NCBI GenBank assembly: GCA_023701205.1
Contig: JAMPXJ010000026.1
Span: forward strand, 1 to 64,000
Direction: 5' to 3'
Source: Oligoflexia bacterium
GTDB lineage: Bacteria > Bdellovibrionota > UBA1018
DNA length: 64,000 nt
Positions 52,498 through 59,919 of the stretch are shown in pieces. The stretch's first letter is position 1. The number at the start of each line of letters is the position of its first letter. The position numbers were made by a program, and so were the translations under genes. The notes below the pieces were generated by a model. That model was not told the origin of the DNA and made no database searches. It worked only from the letters and a program-made list of their open reading frames with translations.

Positions 52498-52558
52498 TGA
52501 GGCATTACAGCAAATCGTCTTGACGAAATCGAGCGAAACTTCAAAAATACCCTTCTGA
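52498..52558. promoter_or_regulatory. Divergent promoter region of the RiPP cluster
   Basis: The 61 bases between the two operons are AT-richer than the flanks. For the plus strand, TTGACG (52520-52525) and AAAAAT (52543-52548) are separated by 17 bases, putting the transcription start within a few bases of the ATG at 52559; no Shine-Dalgarno is seen. The minus-strand promoter is not clear. Confidence 0.45.
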
Positions 52559-53536
52559 ATGGAACTCCAACCGAGCCGTTCCCACCCATTGCCCGGAAGC
52601 CGCCGCCAGACCCTGGAACACCGCCTTCGAGAGCTTTCCTTCGATCGGGCGCTCCCGAGAGTCCCGATCTCCATGGCGGGCGTGCGCATCGACCTCCTGA
52701 GCGCGTCGCCGGCTTTCCTGAGCCGGGCCGGCGAATATTTTTCCGGATTCCTCGGAAGCGGATCTCCCGAGGGCGAGCTCCGGGCGGAGCCGCTCACCTT
52801 GCCCGGTACGCCGGGGCTCTGGGAAGACGACGACCCCGAATTCGACGTGCGCGCGCCGCGCGTGATCCAGCGCGACTTCGCTGCACGCCGTCTTTCACCC
52901 GAGCCGGGTGGCGGCTCCGTTCCCGCCGAAAGCGGGATGACGCCCGAGCGCGCGGTGGCCTGGGTCTCGCCTGGCCTGGACGATGCCTTCCATAACCTGC
53001 TGCGCTGGTTCGTCCCTCCGCTGCTGCTCAAGAAGAGCGCTTTTCTCCTTCACGGCGCGGCGGTCGTGCGCGACGGGCGCGGCTATGTCTTCTTCGGCCA
53101 CAGCGAGGCCGGAAAATCCACGAGCGTCGCCCTGATCACGGGCAGCGACCCCGGCGCGATCCCGCTCGGCGATGACGGGGTGATCGTGCAGATGCGCGAG
53201 CAGGACGGCCGATCGGTGCCTTGGGTCCATGCCGCGCCGCTGGGCTGCGGTTACTCCCGGGCGGCGCCGCCCGCGCTTTCCGCCCCGATCGCGGGCTTTT
53301 ACTCGCTGGCCCAGGACGAGACGGACCGCATCGAGGGCCTCCCGGCTTCAAGCGGCGCGCTCGCGCTGTTTGCGAGCGCCATGAGCGTGGATTTCGGCGA
53401 GGAGAACGAGGCGAAGCTCGCGCTCGCGCACCGCTTTGCGGCCGCCGCGCCCGGCATTCGCCGCCTCCATTTCAGGAAGTCCGCGGAATTCTGGAACCTC
53501 GTCACCCGAGAAAGCGAAAGGCGACCCCATGTCTGA
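52559..53536 (+). CDS. HPr kinase/phosphorylase-like protein of a RiPP cluster
   Basis: The 325-residue product has an N-terminal alpha/beta domain, then a kinase domain with P-loop GHSEAGKSTSVALI (residues 180-193), the preceding LLHGAAVVRDGRGYVFF strands and an LGDDGVIV Asp pair at 205-206. This is the HprK-like family found in RiPP loci; relatives such as ThcoK and PadeK phosphorylate the C-terminal Ser of lasso peptide precursors. The precursor-like peptide encoded next door ends in Ser. Its last eight bases overlap that peptide's gene. Kinase activity and target are inferred. Confidence 0.87.
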   Translation: MELQPSRSHPLPGSRRQTLEHRLRELSFDRALPRVPISMAGVRIDLLSASPAFLSRAGEYFSGFLGSGSPEGELRAEPLTLPGTPGLWEDDDPEFDVRAPRVIQRDFAARRLSPEPGGGSVPAESGMTPERAVAWVSPGLDDAFHNLLRWFVPPLLLKKSAFLLHGAAVVRDGRGYVFFGHSEAGKSTSVALITGSDPGAIPLGDDGVIVQMREQDGRSVPWVHAAPLGCGYSRAAPPALSAPIAGFYSLAQDETDRIEGLPASSGALALFASAMSVDFGEENEAKLALAHRFAAAAPGIRRLHFRKSAEFWNLVTRESERRPHV

Positions 53537-53735
53537 AAATACCCGATCCCCAGGAGCAAAAGACAAGCAGCCGGCCGAAGAAACGCGGCAGGCCGGCGAC
53601 AAACGCAAACCCTATCAAAAGCCCGCCCTGCGCTCCGAAAGCCTGACCGCGGTAGCGGCGCTTTGCAACGGAAGCTCGACCGGGGGCCGCAAGGCCACGA
53701 CCCCGACCTGCAATGCCTCGCGACTGAAGTCCTGA
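53529..53735 (+). CDS. Putative RiPP precursor peptide (YxxPxL leader, two Cys, C-terminal Ser)
   Basis: The 68-codon gene starts inside the last codons of the kinase-like gene (ATGTCTGA) and ends overlapping the peptidase gene by one base (TGATG). The first 28 residues are polar and charged. KPYQKPALRSESL follows, with Tyr29, Pro32 and Leu34 matching the YxxPxL motif that PqqD-fold proteins recognise in lasso leaders. The remainder is core-like: AALCNGSSTGGRKATTPTC, then NASRLKS, with Cys46, Cys61, many Ser/Thr/Gly and a C-terminal Ser. The gene's position among maturation genes and its composition support a modified peptide; the actual modification is unknown. Confidence 0.82.
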   Translation: MSENTRSPGAKDKQPAEETRQAGDKRKPYQKPALRSESLTAVAALCNGSSTGGRKATTPTCNASRLKS

Positions 53736-54172
53736 TGGAGGCTCCTCCGGAGTGGCTCCCGATCGAGGGTGCGAGCATGAGCCCGTTCCTGGCGCCCGGG
53801 GATCTGGTCGCGCTGGACTGGAGTCCCGAGGGCGCTTTCGCGACGGGCGAGATCATCCTGGGACGCGATCCGGGAGCGCACTCCCAGCGCTTCGTGCTGC
53901 ATCGAATCCTGCGGTTGGACGGAACGCGAATTCTCTCCAAAGGGGACGCTGCGTTTGCCGGCGAGCTTTTGGAGCCGGGACAGATCTGGGGAAAGCTCAC
54001 CCATGTCCGGCTCCGTGGAAAGCCCGGGCATGAAAAGGCGTTCCGGGCCGGCGCGCTGGACCGGCTGCTCGCTTATCTTTCCTCCCTTTGCGTTCCTCCG
54101 GATCGACTGCGCGCCCGCATCGCAAGGAAAGCCGTAAGGGCGCTCGGCGCCGTACGGAGGCGCCTGCTGTGA
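53735..54172 (+). CDS. S26-family (SipW/ER-type) signal peptidase-like protease
   Basis: The 145-residue protein has the signal-peptidase I box EGASMSPFLAPGDLV with nucleophile Ser14, then FVLHRILRL with His56, and ILSKGDAAF with Asp71. The His in place of Lys is the hallmark of the ER/archaeal/SipW branch, which uses a Ser-His pair. There is no obvious membrane segment, so it may act in the cytoplasm, possibly to remove the leader of the peptide encoded immediately upstream. It is coupled by overlap to both neighbours. Confidence 0.85.
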   Translation: MEAPPEWLPIEGASMSPFLAPGDLVALDWSPEGAFATGEIILGRDPGAHSQRFVLHRILRLDGTRILSKGDAAFAGELLEPGQIWGKLTHVRLRGKPGHEKAFRAGALDRLLAYLSSLCVPPDRLRARIARKAVRALGAVRRRLL

Positions 54173-55230
54173 GCGCGCAGGCCATTCCGGGCTTCGCGCT
54201 CGCGGCGCTCGCCCCCTGCTCCCTGGGCGCGGGGACACTCCCGGCGGCTCCCCCGTTTCTTGACCAGCCGGAGCCCTGGCGCGAAACGCTCGATTACGCC
54301 GCACGGATTCACGCCTCGCTTCCCCTGCTCACCCTCGTTTCCCGAAGCCCCTGGTTCGGCGAAATCCCGCCGGAGAGCCGCGCCGCGATCGAAAGCGCGC
54401 TCTCGCACGAGCGTTCGATCCTCGCCCTCATCGAGCTGGAGCATGAGCATGCGCGCGCCCTGCTGTCCCAGGCCGGCATCCCCTGCCTCACGCTCAAAGG
54501 CGTGGATCTCGCCCGGCGCTTTTATCCGGAACCGGTCTTCCGCCCCATGCGGGATGTCGATCTCCTCGTTCCCGAGGAGCGCTTCGAGGAAGCAATCGCC
54601 GCGTTCCAACGCAGCGGCTACGCCAGGCTCGGGCCGTTCCCAAAGGGCCGCATCCGCATCGAGCTGGGGCGCGGGCCCGGGGCCGCGACCGTCGAGCTTC
54701 ATCGACGGCTTCAGGACGGGGACACCGCCTCAGTCACCCGGGGCATCTGGGAGCGCGCCGAAGGGGCCGGCCACCGCCTGCACGTGCAGGACCTCGTTCC
54801 CTTTCTGATCCGGCACGCCGGAGTTCAGCATCTGCTGGAATCCCCCGTCTGGCTCAATGACCTGCACTTCGTGATCGAAAGCGCCGAGTTCCGGGCTCAC
54901 GCGGACTGGGAAGCTCTCGTCCGGGCGCTCAGCGAACGTTCCTGCCTTAGCGCGGGCTGGCTCCTGCTCACGCTCTTGAGCGAAAGCTGCGGGACCGCCA
55001 TTCCGGCCGAAGTCCTGGCCGAGCTGCGCGGACGCGCGGGTCGGCTGCGACCGCGGCTACTGCGCCGCGAGCTCGAAGCCTGGTTTCCGCTCCACGGCCG
55101 GAAGCACGGCTTCGTACTTTCCTCGCGCTTCCTGCTTCGCGACCGCGCCAGCGAGGCTTTGGCCTATGCTCTGCACAGATTTCACTCGCCTGGGTCGCTT
55201 GCTCTCTCGCCGTTCCCGTGGCGTGAATGA
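54169..55230 (+). CDS. Family-5 nucleotidyltransferase-like protein of a RiPP cluster
   Basis: The 353-residue product belongs to the uncharacterised nucleotidyltransferase family that co-occurs with HprK-like kinases in lasso and other RiPP loci. The core is PCLTLKGVDLARRFYPEPVF followed by RPMRDVDLLVPEERFEEA, with the metal Asp pair in RDVDLLV (residues 128-134) and TVELHRRLQDG downstream. The start is a GTG at 54169 with GGAGG eight bases before it, overlapping the peptidase stop. The last ~15 residues (HSPGSLALSPFPWRE) read through antisense paiB-like sequence, so the native C-terminus may be lost. Confidence 0.84.
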   Translation: MSAQAIPGFALAALAPCSLGAGTLPAAPPFLDQPEPWRETLDYAARIHASLPLLTLVSRSPWFGEIPPESRAAIESALSHERSILALIELEHEHARALLSQAGIPCLTLKGVDLARRFYPEPVFRPMRDVDLLVPEERFEEAIAAFQRSGYARLGPFPKGRIRIELGRGPGAATVELHRRLQDGDTASVTRGIWERAEGAGHRLHVQDLVPFLIRHAGVQHLLESPVWLNDLHFVIESAEFRAHADWEALVRALSERSCLSAGWLLLTLLSESCGTAIPAEVLAELRGRAGRLRPRLLRRELEAWFPLHGRKHGFVLSSRFLLRDRASEALAYALHRFHSPGSLALSPFPWRE

Positions 55231-55528
55231 CCGAATAGTTCCACGTGGGCACGTCGTTTTCCGCGTACCAGGTCGGGGTAATATAAGCGTGAGGCCCGTG
55301 AAAAATCACGAAGGCCGGAGAATGGGGCAGGAATCTCCAATGCGGGTTGGCTCTGGCAAGATGACCAGTCAACACGACCTGGCCGTTGTGTAGCCTCGGG
55401 GTCACCGGAAGATGGGACACCCAAGGCTTCCCGTCGCCCTGCGTGATGATCGTGGTGAAAGGATTCCGCACCATGAACTCAATAGCTTCGTCAGGATTTT
55501 CCACCCGAAATCGCTTGGGATTGTACAT
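55200..55528 (-). pseudogene. Truncated PaiB-like FMN-binding protein
   Basis: From ATG 55528 the minus strand encodes MYNPKRFRVENPDEAIEFMV, then GDGKPWVSHLPVTPRL, VVLTGHLARANPHWRFLPHS, FVIFHGPHAYITPTWY and VPTWNYSVIHATGTAR. These match the N-terminal half (about 108 residues) of PaiB/FMN_bind_2 proteins. Similarity then stops abruptly near 55200, where the nucleotidyltransferase gene of the opposite strand begins to overlap; the usual C-terminal ~90 residues are missing. The gene was probably cut by insertion or rearrangement at the right edge of the RiPP cluster. Confidence 0.8.
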
Positions 55529-55993
55529 GGAGCCTGTTCTTACAAACCCGGATCCCGTTAAGCAAGTTCCGGCCGAAGTCCGCGCGAGCGGCTTGGCTAC
55601 CGCACTTTCAGATGAAGCCTGGGCGCCAGGGCCCGACGCTCCCGCCTCCCCTCTCGCCCCATCCATCTTCGGGCGAGAACATGGGTGATCCGAGGCGGTT
55701 CGGCAGCGGGAGTCCCGGCTCGAGCAACGGTTCTCTTGTCTTGATCCTCTCGCTGAGTATCTCTCTGGGACTTTTGCATACGGGCCAAAGCCCTCTGCAA
55801 GACCAAAGCCCGCGTCATCGAGGAACAGAAGCGGCACAGGTCCGCAAATCCACTTGAAAATCCCTTTCTTTTCCAGTAATCAGCCGGATGAACCGGTGCG
55901 GCACTCCGGAGATCTCCGAACGCCGCAATCCGGTGCAGCCCCGGAGCCGTGCATTTTTGAAAGCAGGGCTCCTTGTTTTGAAAGGAAGCCGAT
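55529..55993. other. Gene-free interval
   Basis: These 465 bases lie between the paiB remnant and rpsT. Open frames occur on both strands, but their sequence is Pro/Ser/Arg-rich and unnatural. It may hold a decayed gene and the rpsT promoter; an AAAGGA ribosome-binding site precedes rpsT at the right end. Confidence 0.4.
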
Positions 55994-56275
55994 ATGGCTA
56001 ATACACGCAAGTCCACGAAACGCGCCAAGCAGGCGAATCGCCGGCAGGAGCGCAACACCATCGTCCGCAGCGCCACCCGCAAGGCGCTCAAAGCCGCGCT
56101 CGACGCCATCAAGGCGAAAGACACGGCCAAGGTCCAGGAAGCTTACAAAGCCGCCGTCAAGGCGCTCTCCAAAGCCGCGAGCAAAGGCGCGATTCCCCAG
56201 GGCCGCGCCGCGCGCAAGGTCAGCCGTCTCACGCAGTTCATGAAGAAGACGGTTACCGCCACGCCCTCGAAGTGA
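55994..56275 (+). CDS. rpsT: 30S ribosomal protein S20
   Basis: The 93-residue product is S20: MANTRKSTKRAKQANRRQER, then NTIVRSATRKALKAALDAI and the C-terminal GAIPQGRAARKVSRLTQFM. It is highly basic and helical and binds 16S rRNA early in assembly. A good AAAGGA site precedes the ATG. A hairpin follows the stop. Confidence 0.96.
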   Translation: MANTRKSTKRAKQANRRQERNTIVRSATRKALKAALDAIKAKDTAKVQEAYKAAVKALSKAASKGAIPQGRAARKVSRLTQFMKKTVTATPSK

Positions 56276-56287
56276 TCCCTTCGGTTT

Positions 56288-56319
56288 CTTTCCCCGGGCT
56301 CCCCAAGAGCCTGGGGAAA
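56288..56319. terminator. Hairpin between convergent rpsT and holA
   Basis: TTCCCCGGGCT (56290-56300) pairs with AGCCTGGGGAA (56308-56318), one mismatch, loop of seven bases. It lies between two convergent stops and could terminate transcription in both directions, though it lacks a strong T-tract. Confidence 0.5.
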
Positions 56320-56334
56320 CGAAATCTTCTCCCC

Positions 56335-57333
56335 TCAGCCCAACCTGCAGAATTTCATCACCAACCGACTCCAAAGCCCCAAAGGCAGCAGTGGCGTCTG
56401 CTTGAAGCAGAAGTCCAGTTCGGCCAGCTCCGACTGCAGCTCCAGGATCTCCTCGAGCTTCCAGTTGCGGCACCAGCGCTGGAGGCGTTCGGCGACATAG
56501 GGATTGAGCTTGGCACCCCGGCTGCCTGAAGCCAGGAGCGCCAGCTGGCGCACGTTCCAGCCTATCAGGCCCAGAAGCGGCAACGACTCATCGGGCTGAT
56601 CCGCGAACCGCTCGGCGATACGGAGCGCCGCCTTCAGATCACGCGCGAAAAAGGCCTCCAGGAAAACATCGCTGCCCGCCCCGGAAAGCCCGTCCGGATC
56701 GCCTGAGCCGCCGCCCAGGAGAACCTCCGACGCCGGATGGAGCGAATACTTCTCGATCTCCTGCTCGACGATATCGAGGCTCCAGGGATCCAGCGAAACC
56801 AGCCGGGCTGAAAGCGGGCCCAGCTCCTTCGGGCCTACAACCAGCCCGCGGCGCTTGAGCAGGTACTGGATCCACGCCTCGCGCTCGCCATCGGGAACCT
56901 CCTCGCAAGGCACGACGGCGGCTTTCTCCACGAGGGCCTTGGAGAACTTCTTCCTGCCATCCAGATCCTTCGAGATAAAAACGCAGACACTCGCGAGCGA
57001 ATCCTTCGTACCGCGCGGCCCCAGGAGCTCCATGAGCGCATCGGGGTCCTTGATGGCATGCGCATCGCGCACGACGATGAAACGCAAGCCGCCCCCCAGC
57101 GAGGGACTTTGAGCCGCCTCGAGGATTGCCTCAGCCGCGGTATCGGCGCCGTCGAGCGTCTCTTCGGAGAGACCGAGCAGTCCGCCGCTCCCCTCCTCGC
57201 CCAGGGCTGCCCGCCGGATGCGTTTGAGCAACTCCCGGGATTTCATCCGCTCCTGGCCGTGAAGCCAGTAGACGGGCCAGAGCTGTCCCTGATCGAGCTC
57301 CCGCTGCACGACTTTAGGTTCCAGTCTCGGCAT
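56335..57333 (-). CDS. holA: DNA polymerase III subunit delta
   Basis: HolA opens the sliding clamp as part of the clamp loader. The 332-residue product begins MPRLEPKVVQRELDQGQLWP followed by VYWLHGQERMKSRELLKRIR. Delta-like segments follow: LRFIVVRDAHAIKDPDALME, VCVFISKDLDGRKKFSKALV and VPDGEREAWIQYLLKRRGL. The C-terminal helical FFARDLKAALRIAERFADQP and LLGLIGWNVRQLALLASGS match DnaX-binding delta domains. The pairing with lptE upstream is the familiar lptE-holA order. Confidence 0.92.
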   Translation of the reverse strand: MPRLEPKVVQRELDQGQLWPVYWLHGQERMKSRELLKRIRRAALGEEGSGGLLGLSEETLDGADTAAEAILEAAQSPSLGGGLRFIVVRDAHAIKDPDALMELLGPRGTKDSLASVCVFISKDLDGRKKFSKALVEKAAVVPCEEVPDGEREAWIQYLLKRRGLVVGPKELGPLSARLVSLDPWSLDIVEQEIEKYSLHPASEVLLGGGSGDPDGLSGAGSDVFLEAFFARDLKAALRIAERFADQPDESLPLLGLIGWNVRQLALLASGSRGAKLNPYVAERLQRWCRNWKLEEILELQSELAELDFCFKQTPLLPLGLWSRLVMKFCRLG

Positions 57334-57356
57334 ATCCCATTCCCCTCTCAGTCGCG

Positions 57357-57998
57357 TTAAAAGCGCGCCAACAGATTCTCCCGGACATCGGCCATCATCT
57401 GGGCGGCAAGGTCCCCGAGCGCCCGATCGAACTCGCTCTCGTTGATCAGCGCCGAGGTGGTCCCGGCGGTTGAAAGCTGGTTAGCCCCTGAGAACGGCTT
57501 GTTGAGCGAGAAGGAGCCGCTCCAAAGCTTCGCGGGCCTGCCCGCAGGCGGATTGCGGTGATTCAGCGAGAAGCCGCAATCCAGCACCGCGCGATAGGTC
57601 GAAGCGACCTGGATGTTCGAAAGCACCTCCTCGTAAGGCTTGGCCGCCTCACGGGGCCGGAGGTCCTTGGCCGACACGAGGTTGGCCACGTCATAACGGG
57701 CGGTGTGCACGGTTCCACCCAGGATCGCGTCGGCCTCCTCGGGCCGGCTGACCAGCTGCAGATGCTGGCTTCCCGAAAGAGCGCGAGCCAGCGCATTATA
57801 AACGAGATTCTGCACGCCCGACTTGTAGGTATTGTTGACGAGCGGCGTGATGTAGATCCGTTTCACGCCCTGTTTTTCGAGAATCGGGCTGCCAGAGCCT
57901 TGAAGCGTATAGCCACAACCGCCCATCGTCGCTGCACCGGCCAGCAAAACGGCTATCATGAGCACGCGCGAAGGAGTTCGAAGCAAGGCACGAGGCAT
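57357..57998 (-). CDS. lptE: LPS-assembly lipoprotein LptE
   Basis: LptE plugs and folds the LptD barrel at the outer membrane. The 213-residue product has a lipoprotein signal ending ATMGGC with Cys28, then GYTLQGSGSPILEKQGVKRI, YITPLVNNTYKSGVQNLVYN and the DAILGGTVHTARYD strand, all typical of LptE. It is followed by holA after 23 bases. Its partner lptD is at 19624-21975. Confidence 0.92.
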   Translation of the reverse strand: MPRALLRTPSRVLMIAVLLAGAATMGGCGYTLQGSGSPILEKQGVKRIYITPLVNNTYKSGVQNLVYNALARALSGSQHLQLVSRPEEADAILGGTVHTARYDVANLVSAKDLRPREAAKPYEEVLSNIQVASTYRAVLDCGFSLNHRNPPAGRPAKLWSGSFSLNKPFSGANQLSTAGTTSALINESEFDRALGDLAAQMMADVRENLLARF

Positions 57999-58065
57999 TT
58001 CCTTGAGATCTACTCGACAGGGAAGAGTTTAGCAACCCCACCCCGCTGTGCTATGGGTATCGGGC

Positions 58066-58377
58066 ATGGGTTTCAACGGCTTGAACGAGATCCTCAAACA
58101 AGTACGCGAACGGTTTCCAGCCCTCTCCAAGCGGATTTCGGAGGCCGGAGCGCTCTCGCGCTGGGAGCGCGCGGTAGGCCCGATCATCGCCAAGCATTCC
58201 CGGGCGATCCGCGTGCAGGATTCCGTCCTGTGGGTCGAGGTCGATCATCCCATCTGGCAGTCCGAGCTTCATCACCGCAAGCGACAGATTCTGGCGATCC
58301 TCAATGAAAAACCCGCGCAAGACGGCTCTCCCCTGCCCGCTCTCTCGGACATTCTCTTTTTGAATCCCAGGAAGTGA
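58066..58377 (+). CDS. DUF721/DciA-like protein
   Basis: The roughly 103-residue protein matches the DUF721 family: FNGLNEILKQVRERFPALSK, ALSRWERAVGPIIAKHSRAI, LWVEVDHPIWQSELHHRKRQ, ILAILNE. Some members (DciA) load the replicative helicase, with a KH-like domain. The ATG at 58066 gives the usual start. It diverges from lptE and converges with the GYF gene. Confidence 0.88.
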   Translation: MGFNGLNEILKQVRERFPALSKRISEAGALSRWERAVGPIIAKHSRAIRVQDSVLWVEVDHPIWQSELHHRKRQILAILNEKPAQDGSPLPALSDILFLNPRK

Positions 58378-58402
58378 CGCTCGGCGCCCAAACCGCCCGG
58401 CG

Positions 58403-59122
58403 CTATTTCGTCAGAAGATAGACGGCGGCTCCAAGAAGGCCCAAAAACAGCAGTACCAACGCCCATGGGAAGCTCTGCCAGAAGGTCGCCCCTTCGACGG
58501 CGCTCGTCACGTTGGCGGTGAAGAACTTCTCGGAGGTCGGCCCGCCGGGAGCCGCGACGCCCGAAGATCCATCCGAAGCAGGGGAAACCGCGCCGGCATG
58601 AGGCGCGGCCTCGACCAGAAGCGGGTGCGCGACCTCCCCGACCCCGTTTTTTCGCTGAAATTCGCGGAGCGCGCGATTGCTCAGCACCGCGGTGTCCTCG
58701 TTGAGCGCGTCCTGAAGCTCGTCATGCGAAAGCTCCGGAAGCTCCGGCTCGGGCTGAGGGAAAGCGGGCGCGAAATCGGGCTCCGGAGGAGCGAGCGCGG
58801 CTGGGCGCGCCTGCGGGTCCGGGGCGGCGCCCTGAGCGGCGACGCGGGACTCCGTCGCCAGCGGGCGATAAGCCGCATCCGTCTGGGTGATCTCCTCGTC
58901 ATCGGCCACGGTGGACTTCGGCGAATCGATTCCGAGCTGATTCCTGACCTCGTCGCGCTCGTGCAGCGTGATCCAGTAGGAATTGGCGCGACAGACCTCG
59001 TCCTGCGGCCCGAGCTTCCCGTCCTGGATCAGCCGGCGCAACTCCTCGACGCCAAACGGGCCCTGGAGCTGATTTTTCTCGGTACGCACCAGCCATCGAT
59101 CGGGAGCGGCCGCCTGGCTCAT
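58403..59122 (-). CDS. GYF-domain tail-anchored protein
   Basis: The 239-residue protein starts with a GYF_2 domain (DRWLVRTEKNQLQGPFGVEE, LRRLIQDGKLGPQDEVCRAN), a module that binds proline-rich partners. A long Pro/Ala/Glu-rich linker follows, then a C-terminal membrane anchor (WALVLLFLGLLGAAVYLLTK). It overlaps the ABC ATPase gene by four bases, suggesting a link to that transporter. Confidence 0.86.
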   Translation of the reverse strand: MSQAAAPDRWLVRTEKNQLQGPFGVEELRRLIQDGKLGPQDEVCRANSYWITLHERDEVRNQLGIDSPKSTVADDEEITQTDAAYRPLATESRVAAQGAAPDPQARPAALAPPEPDFAPAFPQPEPELPELSHDELQDALNEDTAVLSNRALREFQRKNGVGEVAHPLLVEAAPHAGAVSPASDGSSGVAAPGGPTSEKFFTANVTSAVEGATFWQSFPWALVLLFLGLLGAAVYLLTK

Positions 59123-59919
59123 CGACTTTCCTCCATTGTCCTGGAAGCCCCTCGAAAAGCGTCCACGGAACGCTTTTCGGCGGCAAGAAACGATTGGATC
59201 GCCTCGTGCCGGGCCCCCCGGAACTCCTCGGGCTGGCCCCAGAACACGATCTCCCCCTTGTGCAGGAAGGCGATCCGGTCGGCCAGCAAGAGCGCCGAAG
59301 GGATGTCATGACTGATGACGATGGACGTGAGCGCCAGCTCGCGCTTGAGGGTCTCGATGAGCTCATCGACCGTGGTGCGGGTCACCGGATCGAGCCCCGT
59401 CGTGGGCTCGTCATAGAGCAGGATCTTGGGCTCGCGGATGATGGCGCGGGCCAGGCCCACGCGCTTGCGCATTCCGCCCGAAAGCTCGCTGGGAAGCTTG
59501 TCCAGCCCCGTGACGATCCCGAGATGCGAGAGCCCCTCCCTGACCTTGTGCTCGATCTCCGCTTCCGAAAGCGGCGTGTGCTCGCGCAAGGGAAAGGCGA
59601 CATTGTCGTAGATCGACATGTCGTCGAAAAGCGCCGAGTTCTGGAAGAGCATCCCGAAGTTCGTCCGATGCTGCGAAAGCTCGCGTCCGGTGAGCTCCGA
59701 AATATTCTTGCCCGCCACCCAGACCGAACCCGAGTCAGGCTTGAGCAGACCCAGGATATGCTTGAGAATGACGGACTTCCCCGCGCCCGAGGAGCCCAGG
59801 ACGTATGTGAGCTTCCCGGCGGGAAAATCGATATTCACGCCGCGCAGCACCTTGTCCCGCCCGCCCCGGAAGGATTTATGGACATCCACGAGGCGAACAT
59901 CCGCTTGAATCTCAGCCAT
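59119..59919 (-). CDS. Mla-type (MlaF/Ttg2A) ABC ATPase
   Basis: The 266-residue ATPase has Walker A GSSGAGKSVILKHILG, the MlaF-like LSGGMRKRVGLARAI signature, Walker B KILLYDEPTTGLDPVTRT and switch HDIPSALLLADRIAFLHKG. MlaFEDB systems move phospholipids between membranes. No MlaE permease or MCE-domain protein is encoded next to it, so its partners lie elsewhere. It overlaps alr by eight bases and the GYF gene by four. Confidence 0.9.
   Translation of the reverse strand: MAEIQADVRLVDVHKSFRGGRDKVLRGVNIDFPAGKLTYVLGSSGAGKSVILKHILGLLKPDSGSVWVAGKNISELTGRELSQHRTNFGMLFQNSALFDDMSIYDNVAFPLREHTPLSEAEIEHKVREGLSHLGIVTGLDKLPSELSGGMRKRVGLARAIIREPKILLYDEPTTGLDPVTRTTVDELIETLKRELALTSIVISHDIPSALLLADRIAFLHKGEIVFWGQPEEFRGARHEAIQSFLAAEKRSVDAFRGASRTMEESR

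Noticed and set aside
50583..55230. A classical lasso peptide cluster
   Set aside because: The leader motif, PqqD fold, HprK-like and nucleotidyltransferase-like genes fit, but no asparagine-synthetase-like cyclase or transglutaminase-like leader protease is encoded, while a radical SAM/SPASM enzyme is.
55597..56130. Minus-strand frame of 177 codons across the rpsT upstream region
   Set aside because: It runs antisense into rpsT and has a composition unlike a real protein; no start context.
59119..59919. A complete Mla phospholipid transporter
   Set aside because: Only the ATPase is present; no MlaE permease or MCE-domain gene is adjacent.
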